Assembly (NCBI RefSeq): GCF_964355755.1
Contig: NC_092675.1
Location: 21,466,912-21,530,911 of the forward strand
DNA from: Antedon mediterranea
Taxonomy: Eukaryota; Echinodermata; Crinoidea; Comatulida; Antedonidae
Reading direction: 5' to 3'
DNA: 64,000 nucleotides
In this document: one piece after another, positions 38,501 to 53,102 of the stretch
How the letters are laid out: the number at the start of each line of letters is the position of its first letter
Position numbering within the stretch: the first letter of the stretch is position 1
Position numbers and translations under genes: made by a program
The notes under the pieces: model-generated
Databases searched by the model: none
What the model was told of the DNA's origin: nothing
Seen by the model: only the letters and a program-made list of their open reading frames with translations

Positions 38501-41500
38501 CTTTTCATTTAAAAAATAAACTATTACATAACATAAAGAATGTCAATAAAAATGACTCAAATGGGTATACTTTATTATACATATTCGGTAACAGAATAAT
38601 AAATCATGTTTGCAAGTGAAAGTATTATTTTTGGCGACAATTTATATTTTTGAAACTTGCATACCTTTTCAGTTGAAAAATAAACTATTACAAAACATAA
38701 AGAATGTTAAGGTTAGTCCTTTCAATAAAAATGGCTCAAAGGTGTATAATGTATTATACATGTTCGGTAATAAAAAACAAAACAGAATAATAAATCATGT
38801 TTGCGAATGAAAACATGTTCGTTTTATCTATGTATTTTATTTATTTATTTAAATTTTGCAAATACACAACAAACAAATAAAAGGCAAGGAAAGATAAAAA
38901 AGGTGCTAAACATGCTAGCTAGTCAACCCAAATAAAAAAAAAACTTTCGATTACGATAGACCATGGAGAAATAAGTTATATTTCTCCATGGATAGACCAA
39001 CTCTAAGGTGCTTCGACGGAAAAGAATGTTTCTATTTATTTTGCGTACAAACTCAGTTTACCGGATTTAAACTACTTTGATAATACAAACTCTAGACAAA
39101 TATTGGTATATTATTTTCTATCAAAGACTAGAAAGCACAATTATATATATTTATATAACTATAATTACCTTGATTATCTGTATCATTGAGTTTGAAGTTG
39201 CATATTACATGCGATATGTTGTCAGTATTTGTGAAGCCATTACCCTCCAATGTAACCAGAAAAGAAACTATAATTTAGAAATAGGTGTTATTATTAAATA
39301 AAAAACATGGTATAAAATCATCACAAACAAATAAATGGTACAGATCAGCAAGTAAAATAAAGATCTAAACTTTTACTAATGTTTTATCGGATTATTTGTT
39401 ATGCTCAATGTTAAAAAAATAATTACTACATGATTTGCGCTTAATAATGACAGATAGGCCTATAGTGTTATTTCACAAATATTCTTTTAGATTAAAGAAT
39501 CGGTATAGATAAACACTTTAATATTACAATGACAATGCGTACCATCTGAACAATATTGATTTGGGGTTGCCGATAAAATTTCAACACAAGACTTATTCAC
39601 AATCTGTAAAACAAAGCATTTTCGGTGTTATGATCTTTATTAGCTATTGAGACGATGGTAGTTAATCTTAGGCCTTTATGTGTTAATCTCCATTTTCTAA
39701 ATTATAAACAAAGTAGGTATTAAACGTGATGCCAATTTTTCTCTGAACTTGTGTCTCGTTCTTCTGGGGCCTATATATACGGGGTGCCGTTACGGACAAA
39801 TGTATGTTACAACTATAAATATATATAGGCCTATTGTGTAATTTCCGAAGAATTGTGTGGGCCTATACCAATTTATCTTTTCAAATTGGTAATATGAGTT
39901 GGAATATAAGGTTGATAATGTTTCGAGCAAAGACAAATAGTGTTGGGCTTATGATATTTTAATAGGCTACTTACGACTCCGATAACATCTGGTAAATCAG
40001 CGAATGTATTGCCTCTGAACACGTGATCTTTGAACGGTTTATCCGCAATATGACGTAAATCAGCTGGCCTACTATCACCGACACTGACGGCTATGATTGA
40101 AGCGCCTAGTTTTCGAGCATTATCTGCCTGGTGAAAAATAAAATTTTCTTTTTATATATTGATAAATAATATAATCATATAATGAGGGAATCGGTGAGTC
40201 ACAGGTATGTGATGGTATCGGCATTTATTGAATATCAGTTTAATCAATATCACCTAAGCAATGTTTCAACATATTCAAATCAAAGGTATTTTATAATATT
40301 TCACGTACCTCTGCAATAGCGAAAACAGAGTCTGTAAGTTTACCATCCGTTAATGTTATGATAACACTTGCTGTCGTATCACCTGAAAAATTAAACATAT
40401 GTGATAAAGCTCATAAAAAACGTATGTTAAAGATTAAATTTAAGACAATAAGGAAAAACATATTGTTTGCATTTTCGTGTTTTCTTAAAACAATTATTTA
40501 ATTTCAATCTATTTGCTTTCACAATATTGGTGATAGAAAGTTAGCCTAGCCTAGAGCCCAGAGTAGGCCTACGAAGGTGCTCTTTTATACACATTTTATG
40601 TCTAACGAATTAACATGTAAACTTGCAGCAGACAAAAATGTCAGTTTGAGGGTTTAAAATCAATGAAAGTTGATAGTTTAGGAAAGATATAACCAAACTA
40701 AACATCATTGTATTATGACTCTACTTACATTGACGGATTGAATAACGCTAAATGTAATAAAAATAGAAATGGTAATACTGTTTATAAGCTGAGAAAAGCA
40801 AAGATCTTACTGTGTTTTAGAATCTGTTCGTTTGCTTCCAATAGTCCTTTTTGCATATAAGTTCCTCCGTCTGGGGTAATTAAGCGCAATTGTTCAAATC
40901 CTTGTTTAATACGTCGTCTAAAGTTAAAAAACAATTGACAAAACTTTTTATTGCAAACTCGAGTCAAGAACAGTTTTCCAAATTTTTTTAGTGTAAACAT
41001 CGGTAAACTGCAAACAACAATTTTGTCTGCAAAGTCTAGCAAATAAAGACTTAAATCAAACTCCGAGTTGCAAACAAAACATTGGTAAAGTTTGCTGGTG
41101 TTGACTAGGCTTAAAAGTTAATGGTGTCTCTTTTACTGGTGAATCAAATGACTACTACAAATATTTTGTCGCTGAAATTCTCAGTTCTCTGTGAAGAACC
41201 TGCAAGGCTTTACATTCTGCAGATTAGTTTTATGCCAACTGATCTACTTTACAATTGTAAACATCGTGTTTTTGCTAAACAAAGTATTTCTTGCTACAGA
41301 AGCAAACGTGAGTTTGCAAACTTGTGGGAAATGAAGTAAAAGTTTGCTAGAATATAATGATAGTAGAAGTTTCCTTAATTGTTTGCAAAATCTTAGTTTG
41401 CCACTGTTTGTGGAAGATGACACGACTGGTGTATATTAGGAAACTTTGAACAAATCTTTTTGCCAAACTTAAAGCTTGCTCAAGTTGGCAAACTGAAGTG

Positions 41501-44500
41501 TTGATAGGTTAGGTTTATATATAATTATTCATATATGTGTATATTAGGCTATTTACGACAGTATATACGCTACACTTAAATAAAAATGTAATGAATTATC
41601 ATTTAGTTATTTTTTATTTAGAACAGCAATAGAGGGAATGACTCGACACGTATAATTAGATCAACAACAGGATCGGTCGTTGTTAGAAGACGTTGAACTG
41701 AATGTTAAAGTTCATCAAAATACGGAAACTGATTCATTTTCTTATGAAGTAAAAAGTATATCAATGGAAGTGACAGCTGAGTTAAATGCCAATGAAAGGA
41801 GATAACCATTATTTTAGGCTAGGTTTGTTGAAAAAAAAAATCACAAAATTTCATTAAAAATGGTGTTTGTATTGTTACTAGGTACTTTCAATAAAATAAA
41901 TTAAGTCATTATTTTTTCGTTTCAGATAGGCAGATAGACGATCAAGTCTTGCTGTATCTATAATTTTATATTATCATTTTATCAATTTATATTTTCCCTG
42001 TATCATTTCATGATACAGCGTCCCATATGTATCACATGTGTCATCTTTATCGATCCTTAAATCTTTCGTAATACAGGGTCACATGTGATGTTAATGTGAA
42101 ACTTTGTCACAGAATTTGCCTATGATAATGTATATAATGAAGTTATGTGGATACAATACCAACAGAACATTTAAATACAGAAATAACAATCAAATTGATT
42201 ATACATAGTTTTTTTACAGAATGTTTGTTTCTAATTTTTTAGGGAGATAGACAAAAATGGTGTTTTTGAACGGGCAGAACTGATTTTAAAATGAATATAA
42301 TACTACAGTATTAATATTATTAATATTATTAGTAAATCATTTGGAAAGTAGCATATAGTTCGAACGGGGAAATCAATATAATATATAAATTGATAAAAAC
42401 AAATACAATTTCGTGAATTAATACATAATATTTAAAAATATTCAATGTAATCTGTTTAGATAAAAGTGAGATAAACCCACAAAAAACAAATCAAGCGTAC
42501 GTACTTATTTCCGGTCAAATGCATGACGGTCTGTGAAAGATCGGAGAAAGTAATGAACGCCACTCTGAGCTTTGGGCTGTAATTGAAAGGAGTATTAAAT
42601 TATAATCGGCTTAATATAATATAATACATCTTTAATATTAATATATTTTTATCCGTCATCTTCGCCATAATCGTATTACTATCATCACCAGTAACATTTT
42701 ATAAAACATCATGGTAATTTAAAAATGATATCATCATCATAAACATCATCATTATTATAATTATTATTGTATCATTTTCATCACATCATCTTCATCACCA
42801 TCGTCGTTATTACTGTTGGCATGTTCCTATCTATTTTATTATTGTCATAGATATAATAGTGGAATAATAATCTTTTCATATGTTTTTTCTTATAAACTAT
42901 TACACGGTAGGTATTCAAACGATCTTCTTCTATTTCACTCATCATCTTATCATCATTTCATTGTTTTTCAATGATAACCGTTAAGCCTTACTTTGTAAAT
43001 TCGTTGTATATTTGTTCAACAAAATCAACGGTTTGTCGTTGAAAATTGTCAATTGACAGACTGGCTGATCTGAAAAAAAAATGTTATAAAATACATTTTT
43101 ATTCTGTAAATATGTAAGGAGATTCACTCAATTCCCGTATGGTACTTATGTCTAGAAACAATAATAAGCAGAATTTGTAATCAAAGTTCCGTACGAGAAT
43201 GGCCTGAAATTGTACATTGAAATTAGTATATTAAGACATAGAATTAATGCATTTATATGAAAAATCTAAATATTAATATAGTCATTTTAAGGTCATGTAT
43301 TGTTGTAAAGAATAAACACAAGTTGTATTGTACTCAATGAATATTCTTTCATTCAATTACTAAATTTCATTGATTTAAACTGGGTTACAAATAATACTGA
43401 CCTTGGAAAGGAAATATTGAATCATGTATTATTAAGAATCAAGTGGAATTAAAGAAGGTCTTTGTAGAGGAAGTGTGTTTTATGCAGAGACATTTTGATA
43501 GATACGTTTAGCAGATCAGTACGCACAAAACACTTAAATAAACGAATACAACAGTTTTAATTCCTTTCTTTTAGTGTTTATAATTGCGGATATATTTAGT
43601 ATTATTTATTTCGGATTTTAGGAAATCATATTGTGATTTAGATTGATATTATATCAAATTGAGATTGAGAATTACTTTTTTTTATTGTGAGAACAATAAC
43701 AACAGAGAAAAGCTTTTAGTCTACCACAAAGTATAGTGTTGTATTTGTTGTGGTTTGCAGAGGTTAAGTAGACGTTATTAAAGACAAGTGTCTTACTTTG
43801 AAAGAAGTTAAACGTTAATTGACTTTTTTTAATTAGTGCTAAAGGTATTAGAGGTGATGGAGCTAAATACAATAGACGATACAAAACATATGAGAGTGTT
43901 AACAAATATAATGAATTGATGTGATGATTGATTGGTCGGTGAATGATTTTCTAGAAGAAAGCAAAAAAACAAAAAACAAACAAACAAAAAACTACGAACA
44001 CTAAATACGTTACTATGGTACAGTGAGAAACGTAAGCATCTTCCATGTTGTCGAAAGATTTTTTGAAATTGGATTGTTAATTGTTTTTGTTATCTTTTCG
44101 TTTTTGAAACACAGAAAGATTTCCAATTTACTTGGACCGTTTAGGCCTATATCCTACAGCAAAACTAATGACCAAAAACCCCACACAATGTAAAACAGTA
44201 CTGAAGGCCTATAAGCAATATAAAAAACCTGTTACAATGGAATATTGCCAATAAAATAGGAAGTATTTAATGAAATAAACTTCCTTTATATAACATAGTC
44301 CAAAATATGAGTAGTAATCAGTGTGATTACCATGCCTATTAATCTCATAACCTCCGGTTCAATCCTTTTGACCCAAATACATAACTTTATTATTAGTTAA
44401 TTTTTTCTGTGCTCAACATCCAGGGTATGGATATTGAAGATCCAATATTTAATATAAGCCGTACGTCTTAAATACATAAATTCTATCAGATAATATTCTT

Positions 44501-47500
44501 CCTTCTTTTTATCCTTCATTTTGACTCATCTTTCTTATTTAGAATTATCATGTGATCTGTAATCACGTTTCTTATGGAAACGGACATCTTCATCTTCAGG
44601 AATTGATTTACACATCACATTGGATGTAGGTCTAGTTACGTAATGATTAATGTAAGGAACATTTTATAATTTTATGAAAATGTAATTCTAAACTTAGAAC
44701 AAAACAAGAACTAATCTAGGATAGCAGGCCTAAGATAAAGTAATGTAAGAAAAAACAATGCTAAAAACACCGTAAAGTCTTGCAGTAGGCCTAACCAATA
44801 GGCTGAATAGAAAAGTTTAAAAAAAGCAAAATTCTAGGCCGGTGTGAACAGCATCAAAATTTACCCGGGTCACATGATGTGACTATTTTTGGTTTCCAAT
44901 GGACTAATTAATTTAAAATAAATGATAATAATATATTCTTGATTTATTACTGGCATTAAAACAAATTGCTTTAGCAGGTCGATAATAACTAGGGTGCCTC
45001 TTATTGAGTAAGATAATAACTAGGGTGCCTCTTATTGAGTAAGATAATAACTAGGGTGCCTCTTATTGAGTAAGATAATAACTAGGGTGCCTCTTATTGA
45101 GTAAGATAATAACTAGGGTGCCTCTTATTGAGTAAGATAATAACTAGGGTGCCTCTTATTGAGTAAGATAATAACTAGGGTGCCTCTTATTGAGTAAGAT
45201 AATAACTAGGGTGCCTCTTATTGAGTAAGATAATAACTAGGGTGCCTCTTATTGAGTAAGATAATAACTAGCGTGCCTCTTATTGAGTAAGATAATAACT
45301 AGGGTGCCTCTTATTGAGTAAGATAATAACTAGGGTGCCTCTTATTGAGTAAGATAATAACTAGCGTGCCTCTTATTGAGTAAGATAATAACTAGGGTGC
45401 CTCTTATTGAGTAAGATAATAACTAGGGTGCCTCTTATTGAGTAAGATAATAACTAGGGTGCCTCTTATTGAGTAAGATAATAACTAGGGTGCCTTTTAT
45501 TGAGTAAGATAATAACTAGGGTGCCTCTTATTGAGTAAGATAATAACTAGGGTGCCTTTTATTGAGTAAGATAATAACTAGGGTGCCTCTTATTGAGTAA
45601 AATAATAACTAGGGTGCCTCTTATTGAGTAAGATAATAACTAGGGTGCCTCTTATTGAGTAAGATAATAACTAGAGTGCCTCTTATTGAGTGAGACGACT
45701 GCACGACTAATCGAGAAACTTAATTACGGGTTAATTGTGCATCATTCCTGGGTTGCTAAAGCAATGTAAAAAAGATACGACGGGTATTTTTAACGACAGG
45801 TAAGGGGTATTTGAGAACGTTTTTGAAATCTACAGTCGAAACAGGCAGAAAGTTGCCATTATATAAGTCATATTGAATTAGTGGATAGACCTAAATTACC
45901 CTTCTTTGGTCTCCATGTTTTATTTTATATAAATAACAGGTAAGGGGTTTAGGTGATCGACCGTAACTACAGGTATTCTTGAACATTAAATCAAGCGAGG
46001 TCTATCGCAATATGACCCACACCTCTCAACCTTAAGGTTGGAGGGCTAGTGTTGCCCGAAAGCACTTTTGACTGTTTTACTTTATCGTTTTGATTTAGCT
46101 TTTCGCTTTTTTTGTATCTCCATTGAGATCCAGCCACTGATACCCACAGCATTGTCATTTTTTCAGAATTTTGTCTTTGGATTTATATATATTTGATGCT
46201 TTTATTACAATGGTGTTTTAAAAAAGCTAAATATATCTTTTGTCTAGAAGGAGAGAATTGTTGATTGGTAATAATCTCGTCCGATCATGGTCAGATGATA
46301 AAAATGGTTCGATCAACCAAGAAGTTCTGGTTGTTGATCTCGACATCAAGTAGTAGCATACATTCTTTTCTCAATTTCGTCCAGAGTTTAGAAGATTATT
46401 TGCAAATGGTTTTTAATTTAATAGAAACAAGTAAACCATTGACACCGAATTATCTGCTTCATGCGCCTCAGCGGCCTGTTCGATCTATAAGTTTATCATG
46501 TGACTGGTTGTTGTATTATTTAAGTAAGGTTCTTATAATAAATTAAGACAAAGAGGCAAATATTTTCAAAATCAATGTTTACGACATGAATATTATTAGT
46601 ATTATTGACAAAAGTAGAACTCCCATTGTGGGACACGAATGAGTGGCTACTGCTACTAACCCATAAAGAACAATTTTCTGTGTCACGAGATGTTCTACTG
46701 TATTCTGAAGGATTCAATAAAATGTATAATTTCATATTAGTGTAATGACGTATTAAAAGTCATAATCCTTAGCGCGTATATACTGTAATGTGCATAATAA
46801 CTCAGAATTAGTTCAAGTTTAATTATAGACTGATGTGTTTCAATGACATTTGTTCAGTCATTTTAATGTCAACGGGGGTTTAAATAATATTAATACCTAC
46901 TGAGGTTGCTACTAAAATTCTCCTACAATTGTTGTTCCTATTAAATATTGTGATAGGCCTCATACTGTAATTATTTCAGTTTTTAATCAAGTAAATTAAA
47001 AGCATACACAGATGAACATGTAAATTATAAATAATCAAAAACAGGTAAAGGAAAAAAAATAATAATTTAAATATAATAAAGTAAATAGATTAAACTAAAT
47101 AAAAAAATGAACCTGAGGACGATTTAAGCATATTTTCAACAGTTCTTTTCAGAACTAATAATCCGTGGTGTACCGCAAACTTTATATCAAATTTGATTTC
47201 GCTATGCAAACCTTCAAACAATATACACGGTACTGTATAACAATATTTATAATACAATTGTCAGGTGCATGCAAGCCTGAATTCGACTTATCAGGTTGAT
47301 TTACGCAACCATAAAATAATAATAAACGTATTTCTTGATATGGTGGAGGAAGGAGAAAGGGGTAAAATAAATTTATAACGGGGGACAGATGCGTTTCAAG
47401 CATACAGTAAATATGAAGGCAATTGGTTTTTTTTTAAAACTGAGGTTACGTGTTGGTGAGAAATAACCTGTATACATTGTTATTGTTGTAAATATTAATG

Positions 47501-49295
47501 AGATCATCGGAACAGACATCCAGCAACGTGAAAGACAATGAAGTCATCATCGGATATAGTAAGCTTCCTGGATCCATAGCACCCAAGAGTCCATTTTTTA
47601 AAGGTCATTCCTATACTTAACTAACCAATGTATATATAATTATATTAATTATATTAATTATATTAATTAAAGACCTATTAATGATCAAGAGTATGGTTTC
47701 AATGCCTACCAATGTGAAATTGAATAAACCTAGGAAAACTCTGGACTCATGCATAATTCTTTTAAATTTGGGAATTCGTTGAAAAATTACAGAAAGCATG
47801 AAATCATTGTTTTATGTTGGAATAATGTATCACTGTATCCCCTGCATAATGGAATGATACTTTGCTTTTATGAAAGATTACACCTGAGTTCCATAACATA
47901 CATATTTGATAAACAAATTTACAGCCTAAACAAAAAGTACCCGATTGCATTGAATTTTTGTTCGAAATATTTTTCTTTTTATATATATATATATAAGTAT
48001 ATTAGAGAGCCTACGTACATCTAGAGCATTAGTTGAATTGACATGTATTTCTATGAGATCAAATCTACTTCACATCCGACGTTATGTTAAAATTAATTCA
48101 ATCGATTTTAATGCAATGTTAAGATCGCCTAGAAAATCATGTATGAAACACCCTATGTTACCTGTTTGTGATCCTAAAAAAAAAAAAAAATATTATCAAC
48201 AGCTGTACAAGGTGATGAAAGTGAACCCTGTAAACGCGGAATGTCATACATTACTGAACAAATCATACAGGTGTGGACAACTTTGACATGTATACAATTT
48301 TCTTGACGATAGACTTTTAAAATTAATTTATTAAATCGAAATTGCCAGCCTTCCTTGAAAATATCAGGACTACTATTATATCATTTTTCGTGATTGCATT
48401 TGTATCCCCAACTTTAAAACTCAAAAGGAGCTTAGATGAATTAGTCTATACAAAGAATACGTGGAACTAACTCCAGGGCATGAGTTTCTTAACAATGCTT
48501 TCTAAATGCTCACTGGTATTCGTTCCTAGGGTGTCAATACCATTAAGTGATTCTAACAAATACGCCAAGTAAAAATATCTTTTATACTATATACTATGTT
48601 ACATATCAAATATCGCTCTAAATAAACTTGTGTAAAGTATTATTGCGCTAAAATTATAAAAAGTTATTTTGAAAATATCAAATTACTACACAAAACAAAC
48701 ACCTAACATACTAATAATATAATTGTAAAAAAAACAGAAACACAAGGAGAATATGCTGTTGAATATATGTGGAAATGTTTCAATAGACCTTTTCTTACTT
48801 ATAGCAAACATTAGAAGTAACGTCCAAAGGTGAATGTACAGTTAATGGACATGAGTCGATAAATAGACGGAAGTTATTCTATTGTTAGTAGGCCTACAGT
48901 ATTAGCAGTACACCAAGTTGTTTTATACTGTAATGCATTATATGTATAGTTTTATAACAATTTTTTTCTGTAAACAGCCAATTTCTAGATAAATAGAAAA
49001 AACTTGTAGGACAACTACCATTTGTGCATGCACCAGCATGTGCTTAGGGTTCTTCAACTACTTATTAATTAACTACTGTACATTTAGATTTAACATCTAG
49101 ATAGTTTACAAATGTAAATTACTGATATGGCATTATGTTTCCAAGTTCACAAGTTTAAAATCGATAATTAACTTACTTGTCGAGAACAAAATAAAGATCA
49201 AAACCACCTTGGCATTTTGCTTTTTGACTTAGACATCCTGTAAATGTACTTATGACAATACAAGACAATATTAGTATTCCTTTCCTGCAGTCCAT
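35518..49295 (-). CDS. Anthrax-toxin-receptor-like vWA membrane protein, 14 exons, about 457 aa
   Basis: Minus-strand exons: 49295-49177, 43069-42992, 42576-42505, 40917-40811, 40382-40309, 40127-39975, 39603-39543, 39267-39169, 38454-38388, 37707-37626, 37048-36953, 36560-36441, 36134-36006, 35634-35518; all phases agree. A signal peptide (about 1-24) leads to FDLYFVLDKSAS (MIDAS D39, S41, S43), then GGTYM (T109) and LTDGKL (D138), so the vWA metal site is complete. The Ig-like receptor domain follows (CVEIL...MDCTK). A transmembrane segment lies at about 308-330 (FILLMLLLLLWWFW), and the cytoplasmic tail has KWPAVDASYYGGGGVGG, VKWGDKGCTEAGSKLEK and APIKSCYDRVSFMRP, all hallmarks of ANTXR1/ANTXR2. 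These single-pass receptors bind collagen and other matrix proteins. It could be orthologous to either vertebrate paralogue. The last exon may instead splice at 35557/35556 (G|GTTAGT) to an unseen terminal exon. Confidence 0.93.
37104..37256. repeat. MITE with AGCTCTGTCTACACTA ends (copy 2), in ANTXR intron 10
   Basis: The right arm is GACACAAAC-free but clear: TTTGTCACATAAAGTTTGAT then AGTGTAGACAGAGCTTTAAT. The left arm (GGCTCAAACTAGTTTGACAA, then AAAAGTGTGATATGCCC) is degraded. The interior has two or three ATATGCCCAAATNTGAT units. Same family as 56684-56836. Confidence 0.65.
38474..38809. repeat. 164-bp tandem duplication in ANTXR intron 8
   Basis: Copies at 38474-38618 and 38639-38809 share AATTTATATTTTTGAAACTT, GCATACCTTTTCA and AGAATAATAAATCATGTTTG. 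Insertions differ between the copies. Confidence 0.85.
44981..45690. repeat. 31-bp minisatellite, about 23 copies, in ANTXR intron 1
   Basis: The unit GATAATAACTAGGGTGCCTC plus TTATTGAGTAA runs for 710 bp. Variants are single-base (GCGTGCC twice, GCCTTTTAT twice, AAAATAAT once, AGAGTGCC at the end). High homogeneity suggests recent expansion and probable length polymorphism. Confidence 0.96.
47638..47672. repeat. (TTAATTATA)n AT-rich microsatellite
   Basis: TTATATTAATTATATTAATT and continuing units, four in a row. Confidence 0.75.
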
Positions 49296-49859
49296 ATTTG
49301 TCAGTCCAGAGTGTGGATATCCGTTAGTTTCGTCTGGGATAATATACCCACTGCAACTTAACTGGTCGTTGTTTTGTGCGATGTGATGGGAATTAAAGCG
49401 ATTCTCAACAGTGCCTCTTTACACTTCACACATGCGCATTTATACCGTTTGATTCTTCACGTAGAAAAATGATAGGTGACTTCTATGTTTGATTGGAGAT
49501 AAGATGACGGGAAGTGTCATCATGTTGACCTTTGAACCCCAACAGATTCACAAGTACAGTACACCGGAGTCCGGTTGTTAGTAATCGAACAGCAAGGTCG
49601 GAAGTTGAAGAAACCCTGGGATCCATAGGTATTTGTTAAGATCCCTGAAAAGCTAAGAAATATTATTATGATTCCATCATGTTCTAAATATAGAAATACC
49701 AATCATCAAACGATGGTATATCATGTATGAATAGATATGTATTGTTCACAATAATAGGAAATGATTTTCATTTCAAGTTCAAGGTTATTAATAACATGGT
49801 AATCTTGTATGCATTGCTATCGAACAAAATGTATAGTAATAGGATTATAATAATGAATT

Positions 49860-50240
49860 TCACTCTCTAAGTTGAGCAACGCTTTTCACTCTCTAGCAAC
49901 GATTCACTCTCTTCGAGAAATAATGCTTTTCTCTCTCTTTTAGCCTGAGATGAAGCTCTTCACTCTCTTTGAACCATGATCCTTTTAACTTCCGTTGAGC
50001 AACGAACCTCTTCACTCTCTTTTCACTCTGTTTCAGCAATTCTTTTCACTCTCTTTCAGCAATTCTTTTTACTCTCTTTCAGCAATGACGCTCTTTACTC
50101 TCTTTCAGCAATGATGCATCTCACTATTTTTGAGTGATGATGCTCTTTACTTTCTTTCAGCAATGATGCTTTTCGATTTATTTGCTCCTCACTCCATTTG
50201 TAGAATGATCTTCTCTTCACTCCCTTTAAGCAATGATCCA
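49860..50240. repeat. Degenerate minisatellite upstream of ANTXR
   Basis: About a dozen imperfect units built on TTTCACTCTCTTTCAGCAAT plus GATGCTC, unit length about 25-35 bp. It lies 0.6-0.95 kb upstream of the ANTXR start codon. No coding sense. Confidence 0.75.
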
Positions 50241-50244
50241 GTCA

Positions 50245-53095
50245 TTCTCTTTAAATGATGATTCTTTTGTGTCCGTGAGAAATCAAGGCAACATTTTGAA
50301 TTTTAAAGTTGATGTCACTTCTATGTTGGTTTGTCTAGGCCAACGATGATTGTTTATGAATGATTAATTAAAGTCCGGAAATAAAGACGCTAGGACCGGT
50401 ATACCATCATGTTTTAAAAGAAAATTAACCACAACCATCAGATCAATGTGCATTTTGATTACATCGTTCCGTTCCATTTACCAAACCATACATAGGCATA
50501 AATAAACGAAATTACCTTATGTCATAACCAAGTAATATCAAATAAAAAAGAGGGTTTATGTGGTCCTTTTTTCTGTCCCACATTTTAAAATAGAATTCCG
50601 TTGTATTCGTTTTTGTTAATGCCTGGAGAGCCTACGCAGGAAAGTCGCCATTAAAGTGTCTAACAATAACCATTAAAAGAAAAAAAAAACAAATTAAAAG
50701 GAAGAGTTGTTAATTGGTGTATTAGGCATTATAGAAATTGTTTTCTTTTCGAGAAAATAACAATTATAAAACGTTTTTCTTTTTGACATTGAATTACAGT
50801 TTCATATGCTTTATTAATTGATACGGGTTCCAATTGATACAAGGTTTAGTTTAGTTTAGTATAAAATCATTGAAATATTGTTTATGATTACGTGGGACGT
50901 GATTAGAATAATAATATTTTTTTCAAGGTATCACCAATCATAATGTTAAAAAATATGTGTAGTATATAGGTAAATCATATTATATATTTCCTTATTAGTG
51001 TTTCGATTAATGACTCAGGACTTTCATTATTAGGTGGGAGGTTTAAACATTGAAACAAATAGACCTTACTTGGTCTTCTCATAATGTGTTTTTGTTATAT
51101 CATTCTACCGTGATTCTACCCTGTGATCATTTCCTTATGAAAAGCAAAATGCAGTATCAAGCAGCGTATAATACTGAGCGTGGGTTTTTACCAGGTATTA
51201 TTCAGGTGATATTAACAAAAAGTTAAGAAGTATGGAAATTGATGTTTGTAAGAACTTGATCAGCTGTTTCCTGGTTCGTTTATGTGATGTACATCATCAA
51301 ATATGAAAATACAACAACGTACTAAATAGCGACCAGTCCCTTAAACCAGTCCTCCATTCTGTCATAGTATAGCCAATCTTTACTAACAATTCGTGTATCT
51401 TATTCTATGACCTGTCAACTTTCGAAAGTGAGCATGCATTTGTAACTCTCATCATGATATAAATAAAACAGAATCAACTATAAGTGAATTGAAAATATAA
51501 CTTAGTCTGAATTCAGAAAAAGTCTTACTCATGGGATGTTTAAATAAAAAGATTAGTTTATTACGTGTAAAGAGGAAAGAAAATAATTCTGGATTTAGTC
51601 AAGATTTTCTGTTGCCATTAAATTAAATCTTTTTTATGTTTATCTTATGCATTCTTCTTCATCTGGAATAACTGTCTGAAGACATTCGGAAATTGACTGT
51701 TGAAATTATAAATGATAGGCCTACTGCTTTTTATTTACCACTGTAGATAGACTTTTATAATATTAACGATTTACATAACTGTATGATAGCCGGATCAGAT
51801 AAACATCACTAAAACAAAGTACAACTAATCTGGAAAATCTTTTATGAAAACTGAATCGTTAAACTACAGTGAATATGTAATTCCAGTTCAACACGTTTTC
51901 TATACAGTTTGCTAAAAGAAACGGCATTGATCGGATGAGCTACTACAACAAATAGTTGAAAATCAACCAAATTAATAATAGTATTACACCGTAATTCAGA
52001 AGTTCTTTTTAAAAAACTATTATAGAGGGCGAATTCATATTGTAGTACAAACCTGATTAACATTTACAAGATATATTTACAAAATAATAAGAATTATAAA
52101 CACAAGAATGATAAAATCAGTTTATGTAACATATTATTTATTTAACCACCATTACCGAAATTAGGATGCATGGTTATTTGCGGATCAAACACATTTATTG
52201 TGAAACTCGCAGGCTTGTGACATGGTTCTGTAATAACCATCAAATACGAAATAGTAAGTAAATAAACAAACAAAAAGAACAACACATATTAGGCCTATTA
52301 TCATATTACACTAAAATAGTAGTTTCAAGGAGTTTTTTCATAATACAAATTGTATTCCAATTTGTAATCAAATATTTGTAGCCTATATACAAAAAAGTAT
52401 TTTGTTGATGATGCCTATAGAAGGAGGCAGAGAGGGGATCAAATTAAGACATGTCTTCATCATTAAAACCTTATAAAAAATGTCTTTGTTCTTGGTTTAT
52501 TAAAATATAAATAAAACATTGATCTTTCAAAATATAAAGCTAATAACTATAAAAATAACACATTTATATAAAAATAATTGGATTTTGGTGAATGGTAAGT
52601 TATATTTGACATTATGAATACATTTATACTTATCATAACAAACTGAGTAAGCACCATTGTAATATTAGCGCTACATGAACTATCAATTTTGATCATAAAG
52701 GACTATAGATATTATATCTATAATATTTGTTTAATCAGAAATCTATAGATGGAAACACAACTGAACCAAACCAGCACCACAGTCAAATTAGCACTGTACT
52801 AAGAATACAGGTTATTCTCCTTAAACCATAAACCATTTAAATTACACAACTACGGAACTTTAGGTTGATTAAATTAGATAATTGTAAATGTTACCATATT
52901 ATTTAGATTTTATATTTCTATTTCTACTATTTCCATTTTCAAATAAAATTATAACTATTATTCATGCTTAGTTAATAAGTACTGTAAACAACAAAAGGTT
53001 AATGTAACCTCTTGAGAGGAAGAGCTTAAGAAGATGAAGAGGGAATAGAACTCTAGTATAACCCTTACTCAACCTGACAATTTGTTGATCATTCA
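50245..53095. other. ANTXR to coiled-coil gene intergenic stretch
   Basis: No gene recognised on either strand. Its right end (about 52.1-53.1 kb) should include the 3' UTR of the coiled-coil gene. Confidence 0.45.
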
Positions 53096-53102
53096 TTGGC
53101 AT

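Larger units (their letters stand above)
43070..49176 (-). other. ANTXR intron 1 (6.1 kb)
   Basis: A long first intron separating the signal-peptide exon from the rest. It holds the 31-bp minisatellite and no other gene I can support; a 93-codon plus-strand frame at 46265-46546 lacks motifs. Confidence 0.6.

Noticed and set aside
46265..46546. 93-codon plus-strand frame in ANTXR intron 1
   Set aside because: No motif, no convincing splice context, AT-driven composition.
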